The notes below the pieces were generated by a model. The model saw only the letters and a program-made list of their open reading frames with translations. It was not told where the DNA came from and searched no databases. DNA of 64,000 nt from Pseudogemmobacter sp044142105 (lineage in GTDB: Bacteria; Pseudomonadota; Alphaproteobacteria; Rhodobacterales; Rhodobacteraceae), in assembly GCF_044142105.1 (NCBI RefSeq), contig NZ_JBGTYM010000006.1, positions 191,623 through 255,622 on the forward strand, given 5' to 3'. Positions 7,615 through 17,312 of this stretch are shown one piece after another (position 1 is the stretch's first letter; each line of letters begins with the position of its first letter). The position numbers and the translations under genes were made by a program.

Positions 7615-9129
7615 ATGGTGGCGCGGGCCTATACGGTGGCCTTCGAGGGGATCGAGGCCCGCATGGTCGAGGTGCAATGCGCCGTCACCACCGGGCCGCC
7701 GACCTTCGCGCTGGTCGGACTGCCCGACAAGGCGGTTTCGGAGGCGCGCGAAAGGGTGCGGGCGGCGCTGCAATCGCTATCGATCGCACTGCCATCGAAG
7801 AAGATCACCGTGAATCTCTCGCCCGCCGACCTGCCGAAAGAGGGCAGCCATTTCGATCTGCCCATCGCGCTGGCGCTGCTGGCGGCGATCGAGATCATCC
7901 CGAAGGACGAGATCGAACATACCGTCGCCTTGGGGGAATTGTCGCTGGACGGGCGGTTGATGCCCGTTCTGGGCGCCCTGCCCGCCGCGATGGCCGCAGC
8001 GGAAGAGGATCGCGCGCTTCTCTGCCCGCGCGCCTCGGGGGCGGAGGCCGCCTGGGTGGGGGCCGCCGAAGTGCTGGCGGCGGGGTCTCTGGACGAGGTG
8101 GTGCGACACTATACCGGCCAGGCGCCCCTGCCGCCGGCCCGGGCGGGCGAGGTGGTGCCGGGGCCCTCTGGGCGCGACCTGCGCGATGTGAAAGGCCAGG
8201 AACGCGCCCGCCGCGCGCTGGAGATTGCCGCGGCGGGGCGGCATCACCTGATGATGATCGGCACGCCCGGTTCGGGCAAATCCATGCTGGCGGCGCGTCT
8301 GCCGGGCATCCTGCCGCCCCTGACCCCGTCCGAGGCGCTGGAGACCTCGATGATCCATTCCCTGGCGGGGTTGCTGAACGAGGGCGGCATCTCACGGCAA
8401 AGGCCGTTCCGCGAGCCGCATCACACCGCGTCGATGGCGGCCATCGTCGGCGGCGGCAAGGGGGCGAAACCCGGCGAGATCAGCCTGGCGCATAATGGTG
8501 TGCTGTTTCTGGACGAGTTCCCGGAATTTCCGCGCGCCGTGCTGGAAACCCTGCGCCAGCCGATCGAGACCGGCGAAGTCATGGTGGCGCGGGCCAATGC
8601 CCATGCGCGCTATCCCTGCCGCTTCCTGCTGATCGCGGCGGCGAATCCGTGCAAATGTGGCTATCTGAGCGATCCGTCCCGCGCCTGCGGAAGGGCGCCG
8701 CTTTGTGGCGAGGATTACCTCGGCCGCATCTCGGGGCCTCTGATGGACCGTTTCGACCTGCGCGTCGAAGTGCCGCCTGTGGCCTATTCCGATCTCGACC
8801 TGCCCGCGACAGGCGAGACTTCTGCCAAGGTCGCGGCACGGGTGGCACAGGCGCGGGCGGTGCAGGCCGACCGCTTCGGTCCGGGCAGCGGGTTGCGGGT
8901 GAATGCCGATCTGGAAGGCGAGATGCTGGAACACCATGCCGCGCCCGATGCCGAGGGCCGGGCGCTGATCTCGCAAGTGGCGGAACGGATCGGGCTTTCG
9001 GCGCGCAGCTATCACCGGGTCTTGCGGGTCGCGCGCACCATCGCCGATCTCGACGGGGAAGAGGCGGTGCGGAAACGCCATATCGCCGAGGCGGTCTCGT
9101 TCCGGCTGGTCAGCGCGAAAGGGGTTTGA
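7615..9129 (+). CDS. ComM/YifB-family Mg-chelatase-like AAA+ ATPase
   Basis: The 504-residue product has the standard three-part layout. An N-terminal ChlI-like domain carries VEVQCAVTTGPPTFALVGLPD and SPADLPKEGSHFDLPIA. A central AAA+ domain follows with Walker A GTPGSGKS near residue 220, Walker B GVLFLDEFPEF near 300, and a Cys pair in ANPCKCGYL. The C-terminal helical domain is SARSYHRVLRVARTIADL. In naturally competent bacteria ComM is a hexameric helicase that promotes branch migration during transformation; in others the role is less clear. The gene stands alone and converges on gshB. Confidence 0.93.
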   Translation: MVARAYTVAFEGIEARMVEVQCAVTTGPPTFALVGLPDKAVSEARERVRAALQSLSIALPSKKITVNLSPADLPKEGSHFDLPIALALLAAIEIIPKDEIEHTVALGELSLDGRLMPVLGALPAAMAAAEEDRALLCPRASGAEAAWVGAAEVLAAGSLDEVVRHYTGQAPLPPARAGEVVPGPSGRDLRDVKGQERARRALEIAAAGRHHLMMIGTPGSGKSMLAARLPGILPPLTPSEALETSMIHSLAGLLNEGGISRQRPFREPHHTASMAAIVGGGKGAKPGEISLAHNGVLFLDEFPEFPRAVLETLRQPIETGEVMVARANAHARYPCRFLLIAAANPCKCGYLSDPSRACGRAPLCGEDYLGRISGPLMDRFDLRVEVPPVAYSDLDLPATGETSAKVAARVAQARAVQADRFGPGSGLRVNADLEGEMLEHHAAPDAEGRALISQVAERIGLSARSYHRVLRVARTIADLDGEEAVRKRHIAEAVSFRLVSAKGV

Positions 9130-9179
9130 AAGCGGACTCGTCGAGAGGAAGACAGGCCGCAGGCCCCGGAGAAGACCGC

Positions 9180-10124
9180 TCAGCCCGCCCGTTTCGCCTC
9201 GATCGCCTCCCAGATCTTCGCGGCCGTGTTCGTGCCGTCGAACCGCTCCAGTTCCTGAATGCCGGTGGGCGAAGTCACGTTGATCTCGGTCAGCCAGTCG
9301 CCGATCACGTCAATGCCAACGAAGATCTGCCCCTTCTCGCGCAACACGGGGCCGATGGTGCGACAGATCTCCAAATCGCGCTCGGTCAGGCCCACCTTCT
9401 CGGGCCGCCCGCCGACATGCATGTTCGAGCGCGTCTCACCCGCCTGCGGCACCCGGTTGATTGCGCCGACCGCTTCACCATCGACCAGGATCACGCGCTT
9501 GTCGCCCTTCGCCACGGCAGGCAGGAATTTCTGCACGATCAGCGGCTCGCGCGAGAAGCCGGTGAAAAGCTCGTAAAGCGACGAGAGGTTGCGGTCATTC
9601 TCGTCCAGCCGGAACACCCCCGCCCCGCCATTGCCGTAAAGCGGCTTGAGGATGATGTCGCCATGCCGTGCCTTGAACGCGCGGATCGTGGCCAGATCGC
9701 GGGCTATGGCGGTGGGCGGCGTCAATTTCGGGAACCGCAGGACCAGAAGCTTCTCGGGAGAATTGCGCACCCAGAACGGGTCGTTCACCACCAGCGTCTT
9801 GGGATGGATCATGTCCAAGAGATGGGTCGAGGTGATATAGGCCATGTCGAAGGGCGGATCCTGGCGCAGCCAAACCACGTCGAAATCACCAAGATCGACC
9901 TCTGTCTCTGCGCCATAGCTCACATGGTTGCCGATCTCGCGGCGCAGCTCGATCGGGAAGCCGCGCGCCATGACGCGACCTTCGACAAAGGCCAGCTTGT
10001 CCGGCGTGTAGAAGAACAGCGCGTGGCCACGCGCCTGCGCTTCGAGCGCGATGCGAAAGGTCGAATCGGCGTTGATGTTGACCGACCCGATCGGGTCCAT
10101 TTGCAGGGCGACTTTCAGGGCCAT
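9180..10124 (-). CDS. gshB: Glutathione synthetase
   Basis: A 314-residue ATP-grasp enzyme that joins glycine to gamma-glutamylcysteine. It begins with VALQMDPIGSVNINADST, the GshB family opening. ATP-grasp residues appear in DIILKPLYGNGGAGVF and in the metal-binding end FVGIDVIGDWLTEINVTSPTG. Length matches the family. It is last in the minus-strand set rsmI-yraN-gshB, 71 bases after yraN, an arrangement I recall as common in Rhodobacterales. Confidence 0.97.
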   Translation of the reverse strand: MALKVALQMDPIGSVNINADSTFRIALEAQARGHALFFYTPDKLAFVEGRVMARGFPIELRREIGNHVSYGAETEVDLGDFDVVWLRQDPPFDMAYITSTHLLDMIHPKTLVVNDPFWVRNSPEKLLVLRFPKLTPPTAIARDLATIRAFKARHGDIILKPLYGNGGAGVFRLDENDRNLSSLYELFTGFSREPLIVQKFLPAVAKGDKRVILVDGEAVGAINRVPQAGETRSNMHVGGRPEKVGLTERDLEICRTIGPVLREKGQIFVGIDVIGDWLTEINVTSPTGIQELERFDGTNTAAKIWEAIEAKRAG

Positions 10125-10195
10125 GGCGCGCTCCGTTCTCGGCTCGCGCCTTTCTGGCGCATTGTCGCGCCCGATGCAAACCGCCGGCGGGACGA

Positions 10196-10591
10196 TCAGG
10201 GCAGGAAGAAATCTTCGCGGATCGCGACCTGCCCCGTGCCGTCGACCGTCGCCAGATGATACTGGCGGTCGATGAAGGGCTGGCCCAGCACCTGATCGAC
10301 ATATTCCTCGACCGCAAGGCAGATGCGGCCTCGTTGCGCCGCATCGAGCCGTTCTGCGGCAAGATCATGTGTTTGGGCACATTTGACCTCGACGAAGATC
10401 AGACCTTCGGGGCCGTCGAACACAAGGTCGATCTCGCCCGAGAGCCCGCGCCAGCGCCGCGCAAGCACCTTCTGGCCAAGCTGAAGGTAATGGCGTTCGA
10501 CGCCCGCTTCGGCGGCAAGGCCGGACAGGTAGGCCCGCTTTCCGCGCAAGCGACGGGTTTCGGCAAGGTCGGGCGCAAAGTCGAAGGGCAT
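10196..10591 (-). CDS. YraN family (UPF0102) endonuclease-like protein
   Basis: A 131-residue protein with the YraN fold related to Holliday-junction resolvases. GLSGEIDLVFDGPEGLIFVE places the E, D and E-x-K (EVKCAQTHD) of a PD-(D/E)xK nuclease core in the usual spacing. The DNA substrate is not established for this family. It lies 15 bases downstream of rsmI and is probably co-transcribed with it. Confidence 0.92.
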   Translation of the reverse strand: MPFDFAPDLAETRRLRGKRAYLSGLAAEAGVERHYLQLGQKVLARRWRGLSGEIDLVFDGPEGLIFVEVKCAQTHDLAAERLDAAQRGRICLAVEEYVDQVLGQPFIDRQYHLATVDGTGQVAIREDFFLP

Positions 10592-10606
10592 CTGGTTTTC
10601 CCGGGT

Positions 10607-11512
10607 TCAGGCCTTGGCCAGCGCCAGCGCGGCCTGATAGACCTCGCGGCGCGGCGCCCCGGTAGTTTGCGCGACAAAAGTTGCGGCATCCTTTACGGAC
10701 ATAGTTTGTAGCGCGACCCGCAGGGCGGCTTCGATCGTCTCGGCCCCGGCCGCCTGTGGGGCGGCGCGATCAAGGCAAAGCACGATCTCGCCTTTCGGAT
10801 CGCTCTCGCCCAAGGCGGCCAGAATCTCGTCCAGCGTGCCGCGGATCACCTCTTCATGCTTCTTGGTCAGTTCCCGGCACAGGGCCGCGCGGCGGGTGCC
10901 GCCCAGCGACGCCGACAGCTCGGCCAGCAAGCGCCGCACCCGGCGCGGCGATTCGTAAAGGACCAGCGTCGCGGGCACCGCGGCCATCTCGGACAGAAAG
11001 CGCGCCCTTTCGCCCGCGGCTGTCGGCGGGAAACCCGCGAACAGGAAGCGGTCGCTGGGCAGACCCGCTACGGTCAAAGCCGCCAGAACCGCCGAAGCGC
11101 CGGGGGCGGCGATGACCTTCTGCCCGGCCTCGGCCGTCGCGCGCGCCAGGATGAAGCCCGGGTCGGATACCAGCGGCGTGCCCGCTTCTGAGGCATAGGC
11201 GACCGATTTCCCGGCGGAGAGCGCGCCCAGGATGCGCGGCAGGACCTCGGCCTCATTATGGTCGTGGCAGGCGATCAGCGGGCGGCCCGCCAGCGCGATG
11301 CCGTGAATTTCCATCAGATGCCGCAGAGTTCGGGTATCCTCGGCCGCGAGGATGTCGGCCCCGGCCAGCACGTCCAGCGCGGTCAGGGTGATGTCGCGCG
11401 CCGCCCCGATCGGCGTGGCCACCAGATGCAGCCCGGGCGCCACCGGCCGCGCGCTTCCGCCCGTCCATCCCGACCTTTCCGCCGAGGTGCCGGAACCCGC
11501 CGTGCCGCTCAT
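10607..11512 (-). CDS. rsmI: 16S rRNA (cytidine(1402)-2'-O)-methyltransferase
   Basis: The product has 301 residues when started at 11512 (MSGTAGSGT...). Longer frames would run into the divergent lipoprotein gene without conserved sequence. RsmI 2'-O-methylates C1402 in the decoding centre of 16S rRNA using SAM. Family marks are LHLVATPIGAARDITLTAL, AAEDTRTLRHLMEIHGI, SEAGTPLVSDPGF and APGASAVLAAL, followed by FAGFPP and the CRELTKKHEEVIRGTL block. It is divergent from the PBP activator lipoprotein with 88 bases between starts. Confidence 0.95.
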   Translation of the reverse strand: MSGTAGSGTSAERSGWTGGSARPVAPGLHLVATPIGAARDITLTALDVLAGADILAAEDTRTLRHLMEIHGIALAGRPLIACHDHNEAEVLPRILGALSAGKSVAYASEAGTPLVSDPGFILARATAEAGQKVIAAPGASAVLAALTVAGLPSDRFLFAGFPPTAAGERARFLSEMAAVPATLVLYESPRRVRRLLAELSASLGGTRRAALCRELTKKHEEVIRGTLDEILAALGESDPKGEIVLCLDRAAPQAAGAETIEAALRVALQTMSVKDAATFVAQTTGAPRREVYQAALALAKA

Positions 11513-11600
11513 GGGTGACCCCGGCGCAAGTTTACTTCCCCTTCGGAACGCTTTAGCTTGCCCATGGTCATCGCGCCTGTCCTGTCGAGGGGGGAATCCC

Positions 11601-12779
11601 ATGTTGTTCGCAATCCATCTGGCCCGCAAGTCCTTGGGCCGGTTCGCTCTTGTCCTTCTCGCCCCGGTCATGGCCCTGGTCCTGTCGGCCTGTGTGCCCG
11701 CAGGCGAGGGCGGCGCCCCCGCCCCCAAGGGCGGCAAGGTCACCGTGGCGCTGCTGGTGCCCGGCGGATCGGGCAATGCCTCGGACCAGATCATGGCCGA
11801 CAGCCTGGCCAATGCCGCCCGGATGGCGGTGGCCGATCTTGGCGGCGGCGCGCAGATCGACCTCAAGGTCTACCAAACCGGTGGCAGCCCGGCCATGGCG
11901 GCCTCGCTGGCCACCCAGGCCGCCGATGAAGGCGCGCAGATCATCCTTGGCCCGGTCTATGCCGCCGAGGCCAATGCGGTGGGCGTGGCCATGGCGCCGC
12001 GTGGCATCAGCGTTCTGGCCTTTTCGAACAACACCGCCATCGCAGGCGGCAATGTCTTCGTCCTCGGGCCGACCTTCGAGAATTCGGCCCGCCGCGTCGC
12101 CGGCTATGCCGTGCGCCAGGGCAAGAACCGCGTGATGATCGTCGCCGACAAGAACACTGCCGGCGAGGCGGGCAGCGCCGCCATCCAGCGCGGCGTCGCC
12201 GCGGTGGGCGGCACGGTAGTGGCCTCGACCTCGTATGAATTCTCGCAATCGGGCATCGCCGCCGCGGCGGCGGGCATCGTCGCCACCGCGCGCTCGGCCG
12301 AAGCCTCGGCCCTGTTCCTGACGGCCGATACCGCGGGCGCCCTGCCCGTCCTGTCGCAATCGCTGGTGGCGGCGGGCCTCGACACGGCGACGATGAAATT
12401 CCTGGGCCTGACGCGCTGGGACATTCCGAGCCAGACCCTGTCGCTGCCCGCGCTGCAAGGAAGCTGGTTCGCCCTGCCCGATCCCAATCTCTATGCCCAG
12501 TTCCAGAGCCGCTACATGTCGGCCTATGGCGCGGCGCCGCTTCCGATTTCGGGGCTGGCCTATGACGGCATCGCCGCCATCGGCGCGCTGGCCAAGCAGG
12601 GCCGCGACCTGTCAGGCGGGTCGCTGACCCAGAATGCCGGCTTCGTCGGCGTCTCGGGCATCTTCCGGCTGCGTGCCGACGGCTCGAACGAGCGCGGGCT
12701 GGCGATTGCGGAAATCCGCCAGGGTCAGGCCGTGGTGATCGATCCGGCCCCCCGCAGCTTTGCCGGTGCCGGGTTCTGA
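11601..12779 (+). CDS. Penicillin-binding protein activator (LpoA-like lipoprotein)
   Basis: A 392-residue exported lipoprotein. The ATG at 11601 opens a hydrophobic leader ending in the lipobox LVLSAC; the Cys would be lipidated. The rest is a periplasmic-binding-fold (type 1) domain with KVTVALLVPGGSG, IILGPVYAAEANAV and ISGLAYDGIAAIGAL. LpoA-type proteins stimulate penicillin-binding protein 1A from the outer membrane; in alphaproteobacteria the exact partner is not well defined. It is divergent from rsmI and followed 32 bases later by glnD. Confidence 0.88.
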   Translation: MLFAIHLARKSLGRFALVLLAPVMALVLSACVPAGEGGAPAPKGGKVTVALLVPGGSGNASDQIMADSLANAARMAVADLGGGAQIDLKVYQTGGSPAMAASLATQAADEGAQIILGPVYAAEANAVGVAMAPRGISVLAFSNNTAIAGGNVFVLGPTFENSARRVAGYAVRQGKNRVMIVADKNTAGEAGSAAIQRGVAAVGGTVVASTSYEFSQSGIAAAAAGIVATARSAEASALFLTADTAGALPVLSQSLVAAGLDTATMKFLGLTRWDIPSQTLSLPALQGSWFALPDPNLYAQFQSRYMSAYGAAPLPISGLAYDGIAAIGALAKQGRDLSGGSLTQNAGFVGVSGIFRLRADGSNERGLAIAEIRQGQAVVIDPAPRSFAGAGF

Positions 12780-12811
12780 CCCGGCGCTGACCCAGAGCCA
12801 AAAGGCCAGAC

Positions 12812-15628
12812 GTGCCCCAGGATCTCGACAAGCTGGCCCCGCCCCCGCTGCCGCCCCTGCCGGATGAAGGCCCGCCCTTGCCTTCAGCGGCGCCCCCGCT
12901 GGAGGCAAGGGCCGCCGAGATCGACCCCGAGGCCTTGACCGCGCGCATCCTGGCGGAAGTACCCGCGGGGACCGAGCCGCGGGAAATCCGGGCCATTGCC
13001 GTGCGCCAGATGGCCGAGGCCCGCAGCGCCGCCATGGCCGCGCTGGCGCTGGCCTTCGCCGAGCGCCCGCGCGAGGCGCGCCCGCTGGTGACCGCGATCT
13101 CGCAGGTGACCGACGCGCTGGTGACCACCGCCTTCGCCATCGCGCGCAAGTTGCACCCCTTGGCGAACCCCACCGGGCAGGAACGCATCGCCCTTCTGGC
13201 GGTGGGCGGCTATGGCCGGGCCGAGATGGCCCCGTTCTCGGACGTGGACCTGCTGTTCCTGACGCCCTGGAAGATCACGCCCTGGGCCGAAAGCGTGATC
13301 GAGAGCCTGCTCTACATGCTTTGGGATCTGAAGCTGAAGGTCGGCCATTCCTCGCGCACGGTGAAGGATTGCATCCGCCTTGCACGCGAGGACATCACCA
13401 TCCGCACCGCACTTCTTGAGCATCGCTTCATTGTAGGCGACGAGGCGCTGGCGGGTGAACTGGCCGAAAAGCTGTGGACCGAACTTTTCCGCAACACCGG
13501 GCCGGAATTCATCGAGGCAAAGCTTGCCGAACGGGCCGAGCGCCACCGCCGCCAGGGCGGCCAGCGCTATGTGCTTGAGCCGAATGTGAAAGAGGGCAAG
13601 GGCGGATTGCGCGACCTCCAGACGCTATACTGGATCGGCAAATACCTCAACCGCGTGCCCAAGGCGGCGGGGCTGGTCGATGCGGGCCTGTTCACCCGTG
13701 AGGAATACGAGGCCTTCGCCCGGGCCGAGGACTTTCTCTGGGCGGTGCGCTGCCATCTGCATTTCCAGACCGGGCGGGCCACCGACATCCTGTCCTTCGA
13801 CCTGCAACCCGAAGTCGCGGCGCGCATGGGCTATGCCGACACGCGCGGACGGCGCGATGTTGAGTATTTCATGCAGGACTATTTCCGCCAGGCCACCCGT
13901 GTGGGCGAATTGACCCGCATCTTCCTGACCGAGCTGGAGGCGCGCCACGCCAAGCGCGAGGCCAGCATCCTGGGCTTCTTCAAGCGCGGCAAACGGGTGA
14001 AACCGGGCTACCGACTGGTGCAGGGCCGCATCGACCTGCGGGATCCGCAGGATTTTCTGAAGGACAAGCTGAACCTGCTGCGCGTCTTCGAGGAGGCGCT
14101 GCGCACCGGCTATCTTCTGCACCCGAACGTCATGCGTCTGGTCGCCGCCAATCTGGATCTGATCGACGATGGAATGCGCGAGGCCCCGGAAGCGAAACGC
14201 ATCTTCCTGGACCTGCTACTGAAACACGGCAACCCGGAACGCAGCCTGCGGCGGATGAACGAACTGGGCGTGCTGTCGGCCTTCATCCCGGAATTCGAGC
14301 CGATCGTCGCGATGATGCAGTTCAACGTCTACCATCACTACACGGTGGACGAGCACATCATCCAATGCATCTCCTGCCTGGCGCAGATCGAGCGGGGAGA
14401 GCTGGTCGAAGATCTGCCGCTGTCCTCGAGCATCCTCAAGGAAGGGGTGAACCGCCGCGTTCTTTACGTGGCCCTGCTGCTGCATGACATCGGCAAGGGC
14501 CGCCCGGAAGATCATTCTATCCTGGGCGCGCAAATCGCCCGAAAGGTCGCGCCACGCCTTGGGCTGAACGAAGAAGAGGCGGAGACCGTCGAATGGCTGG
14601 TGCGCTGGCACCTGCTGATGTCGGACATGGCCCAGAAGCGCGACATCGGCGATCCGCGTACGGTGCGCGATTTCGCCCGTGCGGTGAAAACGCGCAAGCG
14701 GCTCGACCTTCTGACCGTGCTGACGGTCTGCGACATCCGCGGCGTCGGCCCCGGAACCTGGAACAACTGGAAGGCGCAGCTTCTGCGCACGCTGTACAAG
14801 AGCACGACCGAGGCGCTTGAAGACGGGCTGGAAAGCCTGAACCGCGAGAATCGCGAAGACGAGGCCAAGGCCGCGCTGCGGGCGCAACTCTCCTCCTGGG
14901 ATGCCAAGGACCTGCGTCACGAAACCGAGCGCCACTACGCGCCCTATTGGCAGGGCCTCCCGGCCGAGACCCATGCCGTTTTCGCCGAATTGCTGCGCGG
15001 GCTGGGCAATGACGAGATCCGCATCGACCTGCACCCGGACGAGGCGCGCGACGCGACCCGCGCCGCTTTCGCGCTCGCCGACCATCCGGGCATCTTCTCG
15101 CGTCTTGCAGGCGCTCTGGCGCTGGTCGGGGCCAATGTGCGCGACGCCCGGACCTATACGACCAAGGATGGCTATGCGACGCCCGTGTTCTGGATCCAGG
15201 ATGGCGAGGGCAAACCCTACGAGGCCTCGCGTCTGCCGAGGCTGCGGCAGATCATCGAGAAGACGCTGAAAGGCCAGGTCATCGCCCGCGATGCGCTGAA
15301 GGACCGCGACAAGGTCAAGAAGCGCGAGCGCGAGTTCCGCTTCCCGACCCATATCACCTTCGACAATGACGGATCGGACATCTACACGATCATCGAGGTC
15401 GACACACGGGACCGGCCCGGCCTGCTTTACGATCTGACGCGGACACTGGCCAACAACAACATCTCGATCGTCTCGGCGGTGATCGCCACCTATGGCGCGC
15501 AGGTGGTGGACAGCTTCTATGTCAAGGACATGTTCGGGCTGAAACTGCACCAGAAGAGCCGGCAGGAAAGCCTGGAGCGCAAGCTGCGCCAGGCGATTGT
15601 CGAAGGCACGGAGCGCGCGCAGGGATGA
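12812..15628 (+). CDS. glnD: [Protein-PII] uridylyltransferase / uridylyl-removing enzyme
   Basis: This 938-residue bifunctional nitrogen sensor adds UMP to PII proteins when glutamine is low and removes it when glutamine is high. The nucleotidyltransferase motif GGYGRAEMAPFSDVDLLFL is near residue 131, the HD hydrolase motif LLLHDIGKGRPEDHS near 556, and two ACT domains that bind glutamine lie near 755-830 and 855-935 (IIEVDTRDRPGLLYDLT). A proline-rich leader of about 40 residues precedes the fold. Translation starts at GTG (12812) with a short AGG upstream. All domains are intact. Confidence 0.97.
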   Translation: MPQDLDKLAPPPLPPLPDEGPPLPSAAPPLEARAAEIDPEALTARILAEVPAGTEPREIRAIAVRQMAEARSAAMAALALAFAERPREARPLVTAISQVTDALVTTAFAIARKLHPLANPTGQERIALLAVGGYGRAEMAPFSDVDLLFLTPWKITPWAESVIESLLYMLWDLKLKVGHSSRTVKDCIRLAREDITIRTALLEHRFIVGDEALAGELAEKLWTELFRNTGPEFIEAKLAERAERHRRQGGQRYVLEPNVKEGKGGLRDLQTLYWIGKYLNRVPKAAGLVDAGLFTREEYEAFARAEDFLWAVRCHLHFQTGRATDILSFDLQPEVAARMGYADTRGRRDVEYFMQDYFRQATRVGELTRIFLTELEARHAKREASILGFFKRGKRVKPGYRLVQGRIDLRDPQDFLKDKLNLLRVFEEALRTGYLLHPNVMRLVAANLDLIDDGMREAPEAKRIFLDLLLKHGNPERSLRRMNELGVLSAFIPEFEPIVAMMQFNVYHHYTVDEHIIQCISCLAQIERGELVEDLPLSSSILKEGVNRRVLYVALLLHDIGKGRPEDHSILGAQIARKVAPRLGLNEEEAETVEWLVRWHLLMSDMAQKRDIGDPRTVRDFARAVKTRKRLDLLTVLTVCDIRGVGPGTWNNWKAQLLRTLYKSTTEALEDGLESLNRENREDEAKAALRAQLSSWDAKDLRHETERHYAPYWQGLPAETHAVFAELLRGLGNDEIRIDLHPDEARDATRAAFALADHPGIFSRLAGALALVGANVRDARTYTTKDGYATPVFWIQDGEGKPYEASRLPRLRQIIEKTLKGQVIARDALKDRDKVKKREREFRFPTHITFDNDGSDIYTIIEVDTRDRPGLLYDLTRTLANNNISIVSAVIATYGAQVVDSFYVKDMFGLKLHQKSRQESLERKLRQAIVEGTERAQG

Positions 15629-15671
15629 AGGTCGTGGACGCAAGCGCCACTCAAGCAGGATCCGCCAAGCG

Positions 15672-17219
15672 ATGAAACCGATCCGCCTTGTCTCGGGCTT
15701 CCTGACCGTCGGGGTCTGGACCCTGCTGTCGCGCGTCGTGGGCTTCATCCGCGACGCTATGGTTGCGGCCTGGCTGGGATCCGGCCCGGTGGCCGAGGCC
15801 TATATCGTCGCGCAATCGCTGCCGAACATGTTCCGCCGCTTCTTCGCGGAAGGGGCCTTCAACATGGCCTTCGTGCCGATGTATGCCAAGAAGCTTGAAG
15901 CCGGCGAGGATGCCGAAGGTTTTGCGCGCGACGCCTATTGGGGCATGGCCGCGCTGCTTACCGTCTTCTCAGTGATCGGCCATATCGCCATGCCGCTTCT
16001 GGTTCTGGCCATGGCGCAGGGCTTCTATGGTGACACGCGTTTCGACCTTGCCGTCACGCTGGGCCAGATCGCCTTTCCGTTCATCCTCTTCATCTCGCTG
16101 ACGGCGCTGATCTCGGGAATGCTGAACGCCATGGGGCATTTCTTCGCCACGGCGGTCGTGCCCGTGCTGATGAACATCTTCCTCGTCATCTCGATGTATG
16201 CCGCCCCCATTTTTGGCTGGGAGATCGGACGGACGCTGGTCTGGACGATCACCCTGTCGGGCGTTTTGCAACTTTTGTTCGTCTGGATCGTGCTGCGCTG
16301 GCATGGCGTGTCGCTGGCCTTTCGCCGGCCGCGCCTGACGCCTGATCTGAAACGGCTGGCGATCATCGCCGCCCCTGCCGTGCTCGCGGGCGGCGTGGTG
16401 CAGATCAACCTGCTGGTCGGGCGCACCGTTGCCTCGTTCACCGAAGGCGCGATGGCCTGGCTGTATAATGCCGACCGGCTGTATCAGCTGCCGCTGGGCG
16501 TGGTCGGCATCGCGGTGGGCGTCGTGCTGCTGCCAGACCTGTCGCGCCGCCTGCGGGCAGGGGATGAAGCGGGCGGGCGCGAAAGCTTCAACCGGGGGGC
16601 CGAGTTTGCCCTGTTCCTGACCGTGCCCGCCGCCGTGGCGCTGGCCGTCATCTCGCTGCCGCTGATCGCGGTCCTGTTCGAGCGCGGCGCCTATACCGCC
16701 GCCGACAGTGCCGCCACCGCACCTGCGCTGGCTATCTATGCCCTGGGCCTGCCCGCCTTTGTGCTGCACAAGGTCTTGCAGCCCCTCTACTACGCCCGCG
16801 AGGATACGCGGCGGCCCTTCAACTATGCCATCGTCTCGCTGGTGGTGAACGCCGTCATCGCCTTCGCCCTGATGCCGGTGATCGGCTATCTCGCCGCCGC
16901 CCTGGGCACGACCCTGTCCTCTTGGGCGATGGTCTGGCAGCTTTGGCGCGGCACGCGCAGCATGGGCGAGGCGGTGCGGCTGGATGCCCGTTTCCGCCGC
17001 CGGGTGCCGCTGGTCTTCGTGTCCTCGGCAGTGATGGGGCTGGTGCTCTGGGGCTTGATGGAGGCCTTTGGCAGTGCCGCCACCCTGCCCGGGCAGCGGA
17101 CAGGGATTCTGCTGATCCTGATCCTTGCAGGCGCCATAAGCTATTTTGCGACGGCCTTCCTGACCGGGGCGATGGGGATCAAGGAACTGAAATCGGTGCT
17201 CCGCCGCCGCAAACCCTGA
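15672..17219 (+). CDS. murJ: Lipid II flippase MurJ (MviN)
   Basis: A 515-residue polytopic membrane protein of the MOP superfamily that moves lipid II across the inner membrane for peptidoglycan synthesis. The family signature SLPNMFRRFFAEGAFNMAFVPMY lies near residue 50 and GRTVASFTEGAMAWLYNADRLYQLPLG near 260, with about 14 hydrophobic segments in total. The ATG at 15672 follows a weak AGGA. It sits 43 bases after glnD, a pairing I recall as recurrent in alphaproteobacteria. Confidence 0.96.
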   Translation: MKPIRLVSGFLTVGVWTLLSRVVGFIRDAMVAAWLGSGPVAEAYIVAQSLPNMFRRFFAEGAFNMAFVPMYAKKLEAGEDAEGFARDAYWGMAALLTVFSVIGHIAMPLLVLAMAQGFYGDTRFDLAVTLGQIAFPFILFISLTALISGMLNAMGHFFATAVVPVLMNIFLVISMYAAPIFGWEIGRTLVWTITLSGVLQLLFVWIVLRWHGVSLAFRRPRLTPDLKRLAIIAAPAVLAGGVVQINLLVGRTVASFTEGAMAWLYNADRLYQLPLGVVGIAVGVVLLPDLSRRLRAGDEAGGRESFNRGAEFALFLTVPAAVALAVISLPLIAVLFERGAYTAADSAATAPALAIYALGLPAFVLHKVLQPLYYAREDTRRPFNYAIVSLVVNAVIAFALMPVIGYLAAALGTTLSSWAMVWQLWRGTRSMGEAVRLDARFRRRVPLVFVSSAVMGLVLWGLMEAFGSAATLPGQRTGILLILILAGAISYFATAFLTGAMGIKELKSVLRRRKP

Positions 17220-17242
17220 AGCGCCCGCGGCGGCCATCCTCG

Positions 17243-17265
17243 TGGAGGGGGTTTGCTCCCCTCCA
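17243..17265. terminator. Intergenic hairpin between convergent genes
   Basis: TGGAGGGG and CCCCTCCA form a perfect 8-bp stem with a seven-base loop in the 93-base gap between murJ (plus) and the rhomboid gene (minus). With no T-tract it is only terminator-like, but its position suits bidirectional termination. Confidence 0.45.
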
Positions 17266-17312
17266 GACCACCCCGCAGAATATCTGGCCTTGGGTGACGA
17301 CGGGACCGTTGC